A stretch of DNA of 5,441 bases from a bacterium (GCA_030689285.1 JAUYJM010000054.1:1-5441); one strand, 5' to 3'; counted from the first letter of the stretch, positions 1-4,601 are shown. Notes: generated by a model not told the origin, from the letters alone. A program made the numbers and translations.

Positions 1-363
1 GTAAACCGGCTCGCGATAGCGCAAAACGGCGTGATTGGTTTTTGATATGGCTCCCCAATATCCACCCTGCCGAAAAAGCGCCACAACGTGATTGTCATCG
101 CCTTCAACCGTTTCCAAATCCATAATGAGGGGCTTTTCCCCGTTTACCCAAAGAGCGGCGGCCGCGAAAAGAGCTCCCTCAAAACAGTGTGCTTTCTTTT
201 CCTTTAAAACCCCGCGAGGAGAAAAAAGAGTGTCTTTGTCTGCCTCAAAATTTATCGGCAACTTTTCCAAAAAATTCTGGATTTTAACGGGAGAGTTTAA
301 CTTTTTCAACAACAAAAACTCTGCTTTCGTCAGATGTCCTGTGTCACACGCTTTATATCGCAT
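1..363 (-). CDS. Transglutaminase-like (papain-like fold) hypothetical protein, C-terminus cut by window edge
   Basis: An open frame on the minus strand begins with ATG at 363-361 and is still open at base 1, giving 121 residues without a stop. The end of the protein lies outside the window. Residues 57-70 hold a cysteine at the start of a small-residue helix (AHCFEGALFAAAALW, Cys60). It is followed by a beta-like strand with a histidine (DDNHVVALF, His92) and then GYWGAISKTNH with Asn110. A Cys, then His, then polar residue order matches transglutaminase-like hydrolases, so a Cys60/His92 active site is plausible; the third residue is unclear. Substrate and role are unknown. There is no signal peptide or membrane segment, so it is probably cytoplasmic. 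No Shine-Dalgarno precedes the ATG, and the upstream DNA is AT-rich with -10-like boxes. It is transcribed divergently from the small membrane protein gene at 621. Confidence is high that it is coding and moderate on the fold. Confidence 0.75.
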   Translation of the reverse strand, partial: MRYKACDTGHLTKAEFLLLKKLNSPVKIQNFLEKLPINFEADKDTLFSPRGVLKEKKAHCFEGALFAAAALWVNGEKPLIMDLETVEGDDNHVVALFRQGGYWGAISKTNHAVLRYREPVY

Positions 364-371
364 AATTATGT

Positions 372-386
372 ATGTTATAATAAAGC
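372..386. promoter_or_regulatory. AT-rich -10 boxes upstream of the 363 gene
   Basis: On the minus strand TATTAT lies 13 nt before the ATG at 363, which would give a leader of only a few bases. On the plus strand the same DNA reads TGTTATAAT, an extended -10 (TATAAT at 376-381). Neither strand shows a good -35, so direction and use are uncertain. Confidence 0.25.
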
Positions 387-387
387 T

Positions 388-453
388 TCTGCGAAGCAAA
401 GTTTCGCGGAACCTTTGTTTCGTCTTCGCGCTTGATGCCACCAAACGAAGACG
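388..453. repeat. Inverted-repeat-rich intergenic block
   Basis: Two hairpins lie side by side. TTCTGCGAA (388-396) pairs with TTCGCGGAA with one G-U, and CGTCTTCG (421-428) pairs perfectly with CGAAGACG (446-453) across a 17-nt loop. CAAAG (397-401) and CTTTG (413-417) form a third possible arm. Neither hairpin is followed by a T-run. The block looks like a non-coding interspersed repeat rather than a terminator. Confidence 0.45.
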
Positions 454-454
454 T

Positions 455-482
455 TTGCGCGGCGTTCCTCGCTATCTAAAAT
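455..482 (+). promoter_or_regulatory. Possible promoter for the small membrane protein gene
   Basis: TTGCGC (455-460), a 16-nt spacer and TAAAAT (477-482) form a modest sigma70-type promoter. Initiation near 489 would give a leader of about 130 nt before the ATG at 621, containing the competing hairpins at 525-594. The -35 is weak. Confidence 0.3.
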
Positions 483-524
483 AAAAAACTTGAATTGCGA
501 AATACGGCAGGCGCCCCCCTACGA

Positions 525-594
525 GGAAAGTCACAAAAAAGTGACTAAGACTGGGCAAGCGCCCTTGGAGCGGTCACTTTTTTGGGAGCTTTCC
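525..594. promoter_or_regulatory. Leader with mutually exclusive hairpins, attenuator-like
   Basis: CAAAAAAGTGAC (534-545) is perfectly complementary to GTCACTTTTTTG (573-584). Inside that stem GGGC (553-556) pairs with GCCC (561-564), and outside it GGAAAG (525-530) pairs with CTTTCC (589-594). The A-tract/stem/T-tract form is typical of an intrinsic, possibly bidirectional, terminator. AGTCAC (529-534) can instead pair with GTGACT (541-546), which uses up the left arm and would prevent the long hairpin. The structure ends 26 nt before the start of the 621 gene, so it could act as an attenuator, or simply insulate the divergent genes. Confidence 0.5.
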
Positions 595-620
595 GAGTAA
601 AAAAAAGGGGGGTAAAGCAG

Positions 621-872
621 ATGTTTCGTAATTCAAAGTACAAAACTAAAATGCGAAGAAAAAGACACTCTCTCCTTTCATATTTTGCGCAAAATCTTCT
701 GGTCGTGGTCGGACTTGTATTTATCTGGCGCGGAATTTGGTATGTTTTAGACGGAATTGATTTGTGGTTTTTCAACAACGAGCATATCTATACCGCCGTA
801 GGCGGAATAGTCGTAGGCCTCCTCATCCTTTATCTGCCCGATAAGGACCTTAAAGAAATACAGAAACTGTAG
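621..872 (+). CDS. Small two-helix membrane protein, unknown function
   Basis: The protein is 83 residues long. The ATG at 621 was chosen because AGGGGGG (606-612) lies 8 nt upstream, the clearest ribosome binding site in the window; a TTG at 582 in the same frame lies inside the leader hairpin and is unlikely. The N-terminus is very basic (KYKTKMRRKRH), which predicts a cytoplasmic location. A first hydrophobic helix covers about residues 25-43 (LLVVVGLVFIWRGIWYVLD), followed by a short polar loop with FNNEH, then a second glycine-rich helix at about 57-72 (YTAVGGIVVGLLILYLP) and a charged tail DKDLKEIQKL. Both ends should be cytoplasmic. The order, two helices with WRGIW at the first and LYLPDKDLKE after the second, resembles small uncharacterised membrane proteins in CPR genomes, but this is recollection and no function follows from it. 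It is monocistronic and ends 5 nt before a strong hairpin. Confidence 0.8.
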   Translation: MFRNSKYKTKMRRKRHSLLSYFAQNLLVVVGLVFIWRGIWYVLDGIDLWFFNNEHIYTAVGGIVVGLLILYLPDKDLKEIQKL

Positions 873-877
873 AGACG

Positions 878-935
878 ATTGTAAGAAGGGCATCTTCTAT
901 CCTCCAAACGGGATAGAAGATGCCCTTCTTACAAT
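878..935. terminator. 25-bp perfect hairpin between convergent genes
   Basis: The arms at 878-902 and 911-935 are perfectly complementary over 25 bp with an 8-nt loop; two further pairs (one G-U) extend the base. It lies 5 nt after the membrane protein stop and 36 nt beyond the hydrolase stop on the other strand, so it fits a bidirectional terminator or 3'-end stabiliser. No T-run follows on either strand. An imperfect copy of part of the right arm (TGCCCTT then TACAA) follows at 943-954. Confidence 0.75.
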
Positions 936-971
936 TGATGCCTGCCCTTACAACATTTCTCAACAAACCGA

Positions 972-1712
972 CTATTGGGAATCTAGAAACTTCTTGAACC
1001 AAACATAGGTTTCTTCAAAAAGTTTTTCTTCCGTACCCCATGCGTCAAAAGTATGGTTGGCCCCTTCTACACTCACAAACTCCCTGTTTTGTTTTTCAAG
1101 ATTTGAATCAAAATACAGCTCTTCGGCTTTTTCACCGTAAGCTTTCCCTGCCGCGATAATTTTAACCGGTGTTTCTACTTTCTCCATCACTTCCGGAATG
1201 GGCGGCTGCGCCTTATAATTTTCAGCCATTCTCTCACTTACTAAAAATTCCGTATTCCAGCGCATTACATAAGAAGAAATATCGGGCAAATACTCCAAAT
1301 CCGCCACTAAATCCTTTGGTTCTCTTGAAGGGTCCCAGAGGGCGAGCGCCGCCGCTTCTTTTGGATTTTCCCTCACAATAACCTGTGCGCCAATGCTGTG
1401 TCCGACAAAAAAGATTTTTTTAAAATCATTTTTGAAACGCGCCGTAACGGCGCGTAAGTCCATCCTATGGGTATCCATATCCGCGTCCTTCATTTCTCTA
1501 GCGCCGTCGTTGTCAGAATAGTAGTCAAACCTAAAAGATGAGAAATTATGTTTCATAAAAAAACGAGCGCCGTTGAAAAAAATATGCTCATTTTGGTGTC
1601 CCGAAAATCCATGTGAAAAAATTACAACGTGTGGCTGGCTGGAAACAGGTTTCGTCAATGTCCCGTATATCGTCTTTCCGTCCTCCGACTTGAAATTTAT
1701 ATATTCCTCCAT
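972..1712 (-). CDS. Alpha/beta hydrolase (esterase/lipase-like)
   Basis: The 246-residue protein belongs to the alpha/beta hydrolase superfamily of serine esterases, lipases and peptidases. SHGFSGH (33-39) is the oxyanion-hole HG motif, GHSIG (104-108) is the nucleophile elbow with Ser106, and GANHTF (218-223) carries the catalytic His220. The acid residue is not obvious: the usual GxxD after strand beta-7 reads AGKAYGEKAEE (188-198), so a glutamate or another position may serve. No signal peptide is present, so it should be cytoplasmic; the substrate cannot be told. The start is the ATG at 1712. The frame stays open to 1832, but that extension crosses a terminator and the end of the neighbouring gene and reads as non-coding. 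No Shine-Dalgarno is seen; a TATTAT lies about 10 nt before the ATG, suggesting a leaderless or very short-leader transcript. Confidence 0.88.
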   Translation of the reverse strand: MEEYINFKSEDGKTIYGTLTKPVSSQPHVVIFSHGFSGHQNEHIFFNGARFFMKHNFSSFRFDYYSDNDGAREMKDADMDTHRMDLRAVTARFKNDFKKIFFVGHSIGAQVIVRENPKEAAALALWDPSREPKDLVADLEYLPDISSYVMRWNTEFLVSERMAENYKAQPPIPEVMEKVETPVKIIAAGKAYGEKAEELYFDSNLEKQNREFVSVEGANHTFDAWGTEEKLFEETYVWFKKFLDSQ

Positions 1713-1730
1713 AAAAAATATAATATCACA
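1713..1730 (-). promoter_or_regulatory. Probable -10 box of the hydrolase gene
   Basis: The minus strand reads GATATTATATTTTTT directly before the ATG. TATTAT is a good -10, but its expected start site would fall within a few bases of the ATG, implying a leaderless mRNA. No -35 is recognisable 16-18 nt further up, where the preceding terminator lies. Confidence 0.4.
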
Positions 1731-1742
1731 TAAAGCGGAGAA

Positions 1743-1762
1743 AAAACCGCCGTAGCGGTTTT
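1743..1762 (-). terminator. Intrinsic terminator of the 176-aa gene
   Basis: On the minus strand AAAACCGC pairs with GCGGTTTT around a 4-nt loop, and the T-run runs to six T. It lies 27 nt after the stop of the 2320-1790 gene and just before the hydrolase promoter, so the two tandem genes appear to be separate transcription units. Confidence 0.8.
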
Positions 1763-1789
1763 GAATAAATAAAAAGGAAGAAGATAGCG

Positions 1790-2320
1790 TCAAGTTTCTC
1801 GCTTGAGCATGATAGCGGCATCTAGGCCGCAAAAAAGGGCGTTTTCCACTTCGCTCTCCCTTTCCAAAAAATCTCTCCGAAGGAAGAAGAAAGGAAAAAC
1901 CTTGATAAACAAAGATTCAAGGCCGTTTTTTCTGCGAGAAGAATTTGGTGTGGGAATGTTTAGCTCAAGCCACCGTTTGATCCAGCCGTATCTGTGAAAA
2001 AGCACACCTGCCACACTTCGGAGGAAATTTTCCTTCAGGCCTAGTATTGAGTCCTTACCGTCCGCAAGCTCTTCCGAGTTTTGAAGCACGATTTCATATT
2101 TACCGTTCATCAGGGAAACATATACCATACTCGGTTCAATGATAAGTAGCGCGTATTTCCTATTATTTTTAAACAAGAATTCCAAATCCCTGCGCGATTT
2201 TACAGACACGCGACACTGGACACCCTGCAAAAGCTTTTGCCAATGTTCTGGCATCGCGCGCCAAGACTCTTCCACAGCTTTTGCGGCCGTGCTGCTTCCG
2301 ACAAAATTTTTAATATGCAT
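1790..2320 (-). CDS. Uncharacterised 176-aa protein, possible degenerate zinc-peptidase-like fold
   Basis: The family is not recognised with confidence. The start at 2320 is well supported: AGAGGA lies 4 nt before the ATG, with an extended -10 promoter just upstream. The N-terminal half has MPEHWQKLLQGVQCRV (23-38) and short beta-like stretches (YALLIIEP, MVYVSL, KYEIVLQ). A helix then reads VAGVLFHRYGWIKRW (103-117). In minimal zinc peptidases this layout ends in a helix carrying HExxH; here the equivalent spot is HRYGW (109-113), lacking both the catalytic Glu and the second His. RESEVENALF (154-163) could correspond to the downstream helix that supplies a third ligand. If this reading is right, the protein is a catalytically dead relative. 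A basic and aromatic stretch (IKVFPFFFLRRDF, 139-151) is also notable. There is no signal peptide, and an intrinsic terminator follows. Confidence 0.7.
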   Translation of the reverse strand: MHIKNFVGSSTAAKAVEESWRAMPEHWQKLLQGVQCRVSVKSRRDLEFLFKNNRKYALLIIEPSMVYVSLMNGKYEIVLQNSEELADGKDSILGLKENFLRSVAGVLFHRYGWIKRWLELNIPTPNSSRRKNGLESLFIKVFPFFFLRRDFLERESEVENALFCGLDAAIMLKRET

Positions 2321-2339
2321 AAAGTCCTCTCTATGTTAC

Positions 2340-2367
2340 ATAATACCAAAAAACTCTGAAAAAACAA
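2340..2367 (-). promoter_or_regulatory. Extended -10 promoter for the 176-aa gene
   Basis: Read on the minus strand: TTGTTT (2367-2362), a 16-nt spacer ending in TGG, and TATTAT (2345-2340). TGG before TATTAT is an extended -10 (TGn). The expected start near 2333 leaves about 12 nt of leader that includes the AGAGGA ribosome binding site. Confidence 0.6.
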
Positions 2368-2413
2368 ATAGTTGACTTCTCTCATACAGAATGATACCGA
2401 AATGAAAAAAAGG

Positions 2414-2467
2414 TGTCCAACCTCCAGAAATTTTGTTAAATCTGTGGTGTAATTTGAAAGACAAAAA
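2414..2467 (+). repeat. 54-bp direct repeat, left copy
   Basis: This matches 5252-5305 in the same orientation at 49 of 54 positions without gaps. It starts TGTCCAACCTCCA and ends TTTGAAAGACAAAAA. An imperfect internal dyad around TTTTGTTAAA is kept in the other copy as a 9-bp stem with one wobble pair. This copy is followed by TGGAC (2470-2474), the inverse of its GTCCA start. Homology to the right copy stops at about 2467. Confidence 0.85.
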
Positions 2468-2490
2468 AGTGGACGACGTTAGAAGTATGA

Positions 2491-2545
2491 TTCAACTGAG
2501 TAATCGCGTTTTGCATATTCCGATATTTTGCAAAGCTCAGTCGAA
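2491..2545. promoter_or_regulatory. Composite dyad upstream of the 285-aa gene promoter
   Basis: TTCAACTGAG (2491-2500) pairs with CTCAGTCGAA (2536-2545) with one mismatch. Nested inside, TTTGCA (2510-2515) pairs with TGCAAA (2529-2534). The dyad ends 2 nt before the -35, where an activator or repressor site would be expected; a mobile-element end is an alternative. Confidence 0.4.
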
Positions 2546-2547
2546 GT

Positions 2548-2576
2548 TTGACATACACTAAACAGAGTGTTATCAT
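2548..2576 (+). promoter_or_regulatory. Strong sigma70-type promoter for the 285-aa gene
   Basis: A perfect TTGACA (2548-2553) is followed by a 17-nt spacer and TATCAT (2571-2576). This is the best promoter in the window. Initiation near 2583 gives a leader of about 64 nt. AGAGTGTTA (2564-2572), overlapping the -10, is repeated inverted at 2634-2642 just before the start codon. Confidence 0.75.
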
Positions 2577-2591
2577 ACTTTAAGATAATCG

Positions 2592-2624
2592 CGAGGACGT
2601 TTATCTACGCTCCGACGTCCTTCG
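2592..2624 (+). promoter_or_regulatory. Leader hairpin of the 285-aa gene
   Basis: CGAGGACGT (2592-2600) pairs with ACGTCCTTCG (2615-2624), leaving one bulged T, around a 14-nt loop. It sits inside the predicted leader and ends 22 nt before the GTG start. No T-run follows, so it is more likely an RNA stability or translation element than a terminator. Confidence 0.4.
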
Positions 2625-2646
2625 GAAGCTCTTTAACACTCTTATC

Positions 2647-3504
2647 GTGAACACTAATCCCGTTTATAATCAGGAACTTCAATACACTCACACCAACCCA
2701 CCTTCTACAGTCCAAGAAGCCTTGCAGCAATTGAACTTGGTGGAAGAAAGCATCGTCCGGATTAAAGCTGACCTCCAAGCACGCACCGAACGCGACCTTG
2801 GCACTCCTGACGCATACGATGCTTGGAAATTCCGTGCAACTCGAGCATTGCATCATAAAAACAGAGAAAAGAATTTCCTCAAACACTGGGTTAATGAAAC
2901 CGCACGAAAAGCCACGAAGTCGGAGATGCGAGCTTCTCATGCCCAAAGCTTGAAAGATGTCCAGTCAAGAGTTGATGAATTTCTGGCCTCTGCGACACCC
3001 TATATGCCCGTTTTCTCGGAAGAAAATCCGCCCGATAGTTTACGTCAGGCAAGGGAACGGAGGGAAGTACTATCCGATCTGAAACTGGAATATGCGGAAT
3101 TCCTTCACGGTCTGAAAGATACAGTGGAACAACTCGGGTTCCCGCCGACGTTTCATGGAGGGGGCCGAGGACGTGTGGGGAGAGTGATTCAAAAGATAGA
3201 AAAGGAATTGCTTTTGCTCAATAAATACATTCGTATCTCTTCGGAAGGAGAGTATGATCACAGTGTGCCGGCCCCCCTACGAGGCGGAGGACCTCAACTG
3301 CTCGCTATCCAGGAGGAAATGCGGAAAATCAAGCATCTGCTTGGTATGGGGAGCGCCGAAATGACCGTATGGCTCTTCAACCTCGTTTCAGAACAGCGAA
3401 CGAGACTGAAGTTGGAAACAACACAGAACGAAACCCTTGAGCTTATAGAGCGGTATGTGCAACTAACGTTGCAACGCCGGAAAGCCCAAGGAAATCCGCT
3501 TTGA
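2647..3504 (+). CDS. Uncharacterised helical protein, 285 aa
   Basis: The family is not recognised. The start is taken as GTG at 2647: the frame is open back to a TAA at 2581-2583, no ATG lies in between, and the promoter fits. No Shine-Dalgarno is close. Most of the protein should be alpha-helical: about 22-50, 56-90 (YDAWKFRATRALHHKNREKNF, an aromatic/basic helix), 93-115, 131-165, 177-196, 217-232 and 239-280, with coiled-coil-like heptads in the first and last. Two glycine-rich breaks occur, GGGRGRVGR (171-179) and PAPLRGGGP (208-216); the second is encoded by a 14-nt repeat also found at 513-526. There is no signal peptide, membrane segment or catalytic motif, so a structural, phage-derived or nucleic-acid-associated role is possible but unproven. 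Sample rows are about 50-55% GC, well above the AT-rich TA genes. It has its own promoter and terminator. Confidence 0.8.
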   Translation: MNTNPVYNQELQYTHTNPPSTVQEALQQLNLVEESIVRIKADLQARTERDLGTPDAYDAWKFRATRALHHKNREKNFLKHWVNETARKATKSEMRASHAQSLKDVQSRVDEFLASATPYMPVFSEENPPDSLRQARERREVLSDLKLEYAEFLHGLKDTVEQLGFPPTFHGGGRGRVGRVIQKIEKELLLLNKYIRISSEGEYDHSVPAPLRGGGPQLLAIQEEMRKIKHLLGMGSAEMTVWLFNLVSEQRTRLKLETTQNETLELIERYVQLTLQRRKAQGNPL

Positions 3505-3518
3505 GTCAAAGCGTACCA

Positions 3519-3550
3519 ACCCTCTGCAGTAACATGCGGAGGGTATTTTT
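3519..3550 (+). terminator. Intrinsic terminator of the 285-aa gene
   Basis: ACCCTCTGCA (3519-3528) pairs with TGCGGAGGGT (3535-3544) with one G-U pair and a 6-nt loop, followed by ATTTTT. It lies 14 nt after the TGA stop. Confidence 0.9.
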
Positions 3551-3830
3551 ATGCGCGCGCGAAGGAATCAAACAAAAATGAGAACCGGCGGTTCTCAACT
3601 CTTAAATCCATTTTACGTGGCGCGGACTATTGAACGCCAGCCCATCCTTTGGCGGGAAGCTAAAATTGCAACACCGAAAAAACTGGTATGTATCCCTACT
3701 CTCTCTCCCCTTTCAAAATAATCCCATTGTCAAAACCCCCTCGCTCTTCACGCTTTGATTTTCTTACTTTGAGTTACGAAACTCGCTTCCGATGGATTTC
3801 TTTTCAATTTAAAGCGAGGCGAAGCAAAAA
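3551..3830. other. Intergenic region with hairpins between convergent genes
   Basis: No convincing gene. TGAGAACC (3579-3586) and GGTTCTCA (3590-3597) form a perfect 8-bp hairpin with a 3-nt loop. CGCCA (3635-3639) pairs with TGGCG (3650-3654), and CTCGCTT (3782-3788) with AAGCGAG (3812-3818). A 55-codon frame from the ATG at 3551 lacks a ribosome binding site or protein-like composition. None of these hairpins has a T-run suited to ending the minus-strand pyrophosphohydrolase gene. Confidence 0.5.
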
Positions 3831-4169
3831 TTATGAGGCATATACAGAGTATCTGTTGAATAATTTTTGCAAAGCCGTAGCCGAAATTGAAAAGAAAGAC
3901 GCGGATCTGGAGTTTTGTAATTCAAAGTTTATTCCTTCTTCAACATCCGCATATTCGGGAAGTTGTTTAAGAGCTTCAATAACCTCCAGAACATCGGCAA
4001 GCTCTTCCGAACTTCCATTCTCTTCAAATTCTCCAACCTCTTCTCCTAATTTTCTTATCAGTTCAACTTTATATTCTTCAAGAGAAGCCACCCTCCTTTC
4101 GTAACGCAGACCCTTTTTGTCCAGGATTTCTGGAATTTTATCTCTCACCAGTTTGTTGTAACTTTCCAT
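3831..4169 (-). CDS. MazG-like NTP pyrophosphohydrolase (COG4997 type), altered C-terminus
   Basis: The 112-residue protein opens with YNKLVRDKIPEIL (4-16), the signature start of the COG4997 all-alpha NTP pyrophosphatases. These MazG/HisE-related enzymes hydrolyse nucleoside triphosphates to monophosphate and pyrophosphate and are thought to clear damaged nucleotides. The metal-binding motif is intact: EEVGE (43-47) and ELAD (56-59), i.e. EExxE then ExxD. The family's usual end, a basic helix leading to an RGGF-like motif, is absent. After about residue 78 the chain reads INFELQNSRSASFFSISATA and onward, unlike the family, and no other frame restores the motif. The start is ATG at 4169. The frame extends to a TTG at 4256 but that stretch is promoter DNA. 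TATTAT ends 6 nt before the ATG, implying a leaderless transcript. It follows the toxin gene on the same strand and may be independently expressed. Confidence 0.85.
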   Translation of the reverse strand: MESYNKLVRDKIPEILDKKGLRYERRVASLEEYKVELIRKLGEEVGEFEENGSSEELADVLEVIEALKQLPEYADVEEGINFELQNSRSASFFSISATALQKLFNRYSVYAS

Positions 4170-4175
4170 ACCGAA

Positions 4176-4205
4176 ATAATACCCCAAAATACTACCGTAG
4201 TTCAA
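4176..4205 (-). promoter_or_regulatory. Promoter of the MazG-like gene, leaderless type
   Basis: On the minus strand TTGAAC, an 18-nt spacer and TATTAT (4181-4176) precede the ATG by 6 nt. The expected initiation point coincides with the start codon, and no Shine-Dalgarno is present. Confidence 0.55.
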
Positions 4206-4246
4206 ATCCAATACACCCGGAAACTTTTTACGACTTATAATTCCCC

Positions 4247-4265
4247 ACGGAGGCAACGCCTCCGT
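4247..4265. terminator. 8-bp hairpin after the toxin gene
   Basis: ACGGAGGC (4247-4254) and GCCTCCGT (4258-4265) form a perfect stem with a 3-nt loop, 18 nt beyond the toxin stop on the minus strand. There is no T-run, so it is either a weak terminator separating the TA operon from the MazG-like gene or a small palindromic repeat. Confidence 0.45.
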
Positions 4266-4283
4266 ACAATATTTCGCCAGTGG

Positions 4284-4601
4284 TCATTTAAGTTTATTTC
4301 TTACCTGAGTATGATTGCCCACAAAAGCAATTATTATCTCTTTAGGCCCATGAGCAACATAGAAAACGCAACGATAATCTTTCCTATTTATATAAAACTC
4401 AAATACTTGGTCTACTCCCAGCTCTCTAAGTTTTTTTTGACTTACGATATACCTTTTCGTGTTTAAACTCGGGTGTAGTGGGTTTTTCCTGAAATATTCC
4501 ATCTTTTCATCGAACAATTCCTTAATCTGCCTTGGGAGATTATCAAGGTTCTTATTAAATCTAGTGCTAACATAGATAGTGTAGGAACTATCTATGTTCA
4601 T
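4284..4601 (-). CDS. RelE/ParE-superfamily toxin, paired with Panacea/SocA-type antitoxin
   Basis: The 105-residue protein has the RelE/ParE layout. A beta strand (YTIYVSTRF, 7-15) is followed by a helical hairpin (NKNLDNLPRQIKELFDEKMEYFRKNP, about 16-41), then PLHPSLNTKRY. The C-terminal sheet has VFEFYINRKDYRCVFYV (66-82) and EIIIAFVGNHTQV (88-100). Arg77 in YRCVFY and His97 in GNHTQV sit where RelE-type mRNA interferases usually carry basic catalytic or RNA-contact residues. The likely role is ribosome-dependent mRNA cleavage, but ParE-like gyrase inhibition cannot be excluded. It is the second gene of a two-gene operon and overlaps the antitoxin by 14 nt. The ATG at 4601 has no Shine-Dalgarno, so translation is probably coupled. 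A perfect 12-bp inverted repeat begins right after the ATG. It appears full length. Confidence 0.87.
   Translation of the reverse strand: MNIDSSYTIYVSTRFNKNLDNLPRQIKELFDEKMEYFRKNPLHPSLNTKRYIVSQKKLRELGVDQVFEFYINRKDYRCVFYVAHGPKEIIIAFVGNHTQVRNKLK
4569..4598. repeat. Perfect 12-bp inverted repeat at the antitoxin-toxin junction
   Basis: AACATAGATAGT (4569-4580) and ACTATCTATGTT (4587-4598) are exact complements with a 6-nt loop. On the coding strand the repeat starts with the base after the toxin ATG and covers toxin codons 2-11 as well as the antitoxin stop codon (4590-4588). It could be an mRNA hairpin that holds down toxin translation, or an operator. Confidence 0.85.

Larger units (their letters stand above)
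2321..2646. other. 326-nt intergenic region between divergent genes; non-coding
   Basis: No gene is seen here. From left to right it holds the minus-strand promoter of the 176-aa gene, the left copy of the 54-bp repeat, a composite dyad (2491-2545), a strong plus-strand promoter (2548-2576) and a leader hairpin. Sequence on either side of about 2467 differs in character, suggesting a junction at the end of the repeat copy. Confidence 0.6.

Noticed and set aside
92..484. 130-codon plus-strand frame
   Set aside because: Its first part is antisense to the transglutaminase-like gene and the rest runs through the inverted-repeat block; no ribosome binding site.
545..778. 77-codon minus-strand frame
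   Set aside because: Antisense to the membrane protein gene and its leader; no ribosome binding site.
1713..1832. 40-residue N-terminal extension of the hydrolase
   Set aside because: It crosses an intrinsic terminator and overlaps the end of the 176-aa gene; the domain starts normally at the ATG at 1712.
2414..2474. Integron attC-like site (GTCCA/TGGAC ends with internal dyad)
   Set aside because: The core motifs of attC sites (GTTRRRY and its complement) are missing and there is no integrase.
3551..3626. Possible tRNA or tRNA remnant on the minus strand
   Set aside because: A GTTTGATTCC-like stretch next to GC-rich ends suggested a T-arm, but no T stem, D-arm or anticodon arm can be folded.
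3551..3718. 55-codon plus-strand frame just after the terminator
   Set aside because: No ribosome binding site, no recognisable domain, and it spans palindromes.
3688..4104. 138-codon plus-strand frame
   Set aside because: Its second half is antisense to the conserved part of the MazG-like gene; only the 3806-3930 segment is kept as a finding.
4170..4256. 29-residue N-terminal extension of the MazG-like protein
   Set aside because: It starts from a TTG within a hairpin and covers the promoter; the family begins at YNKLVRDKIP.
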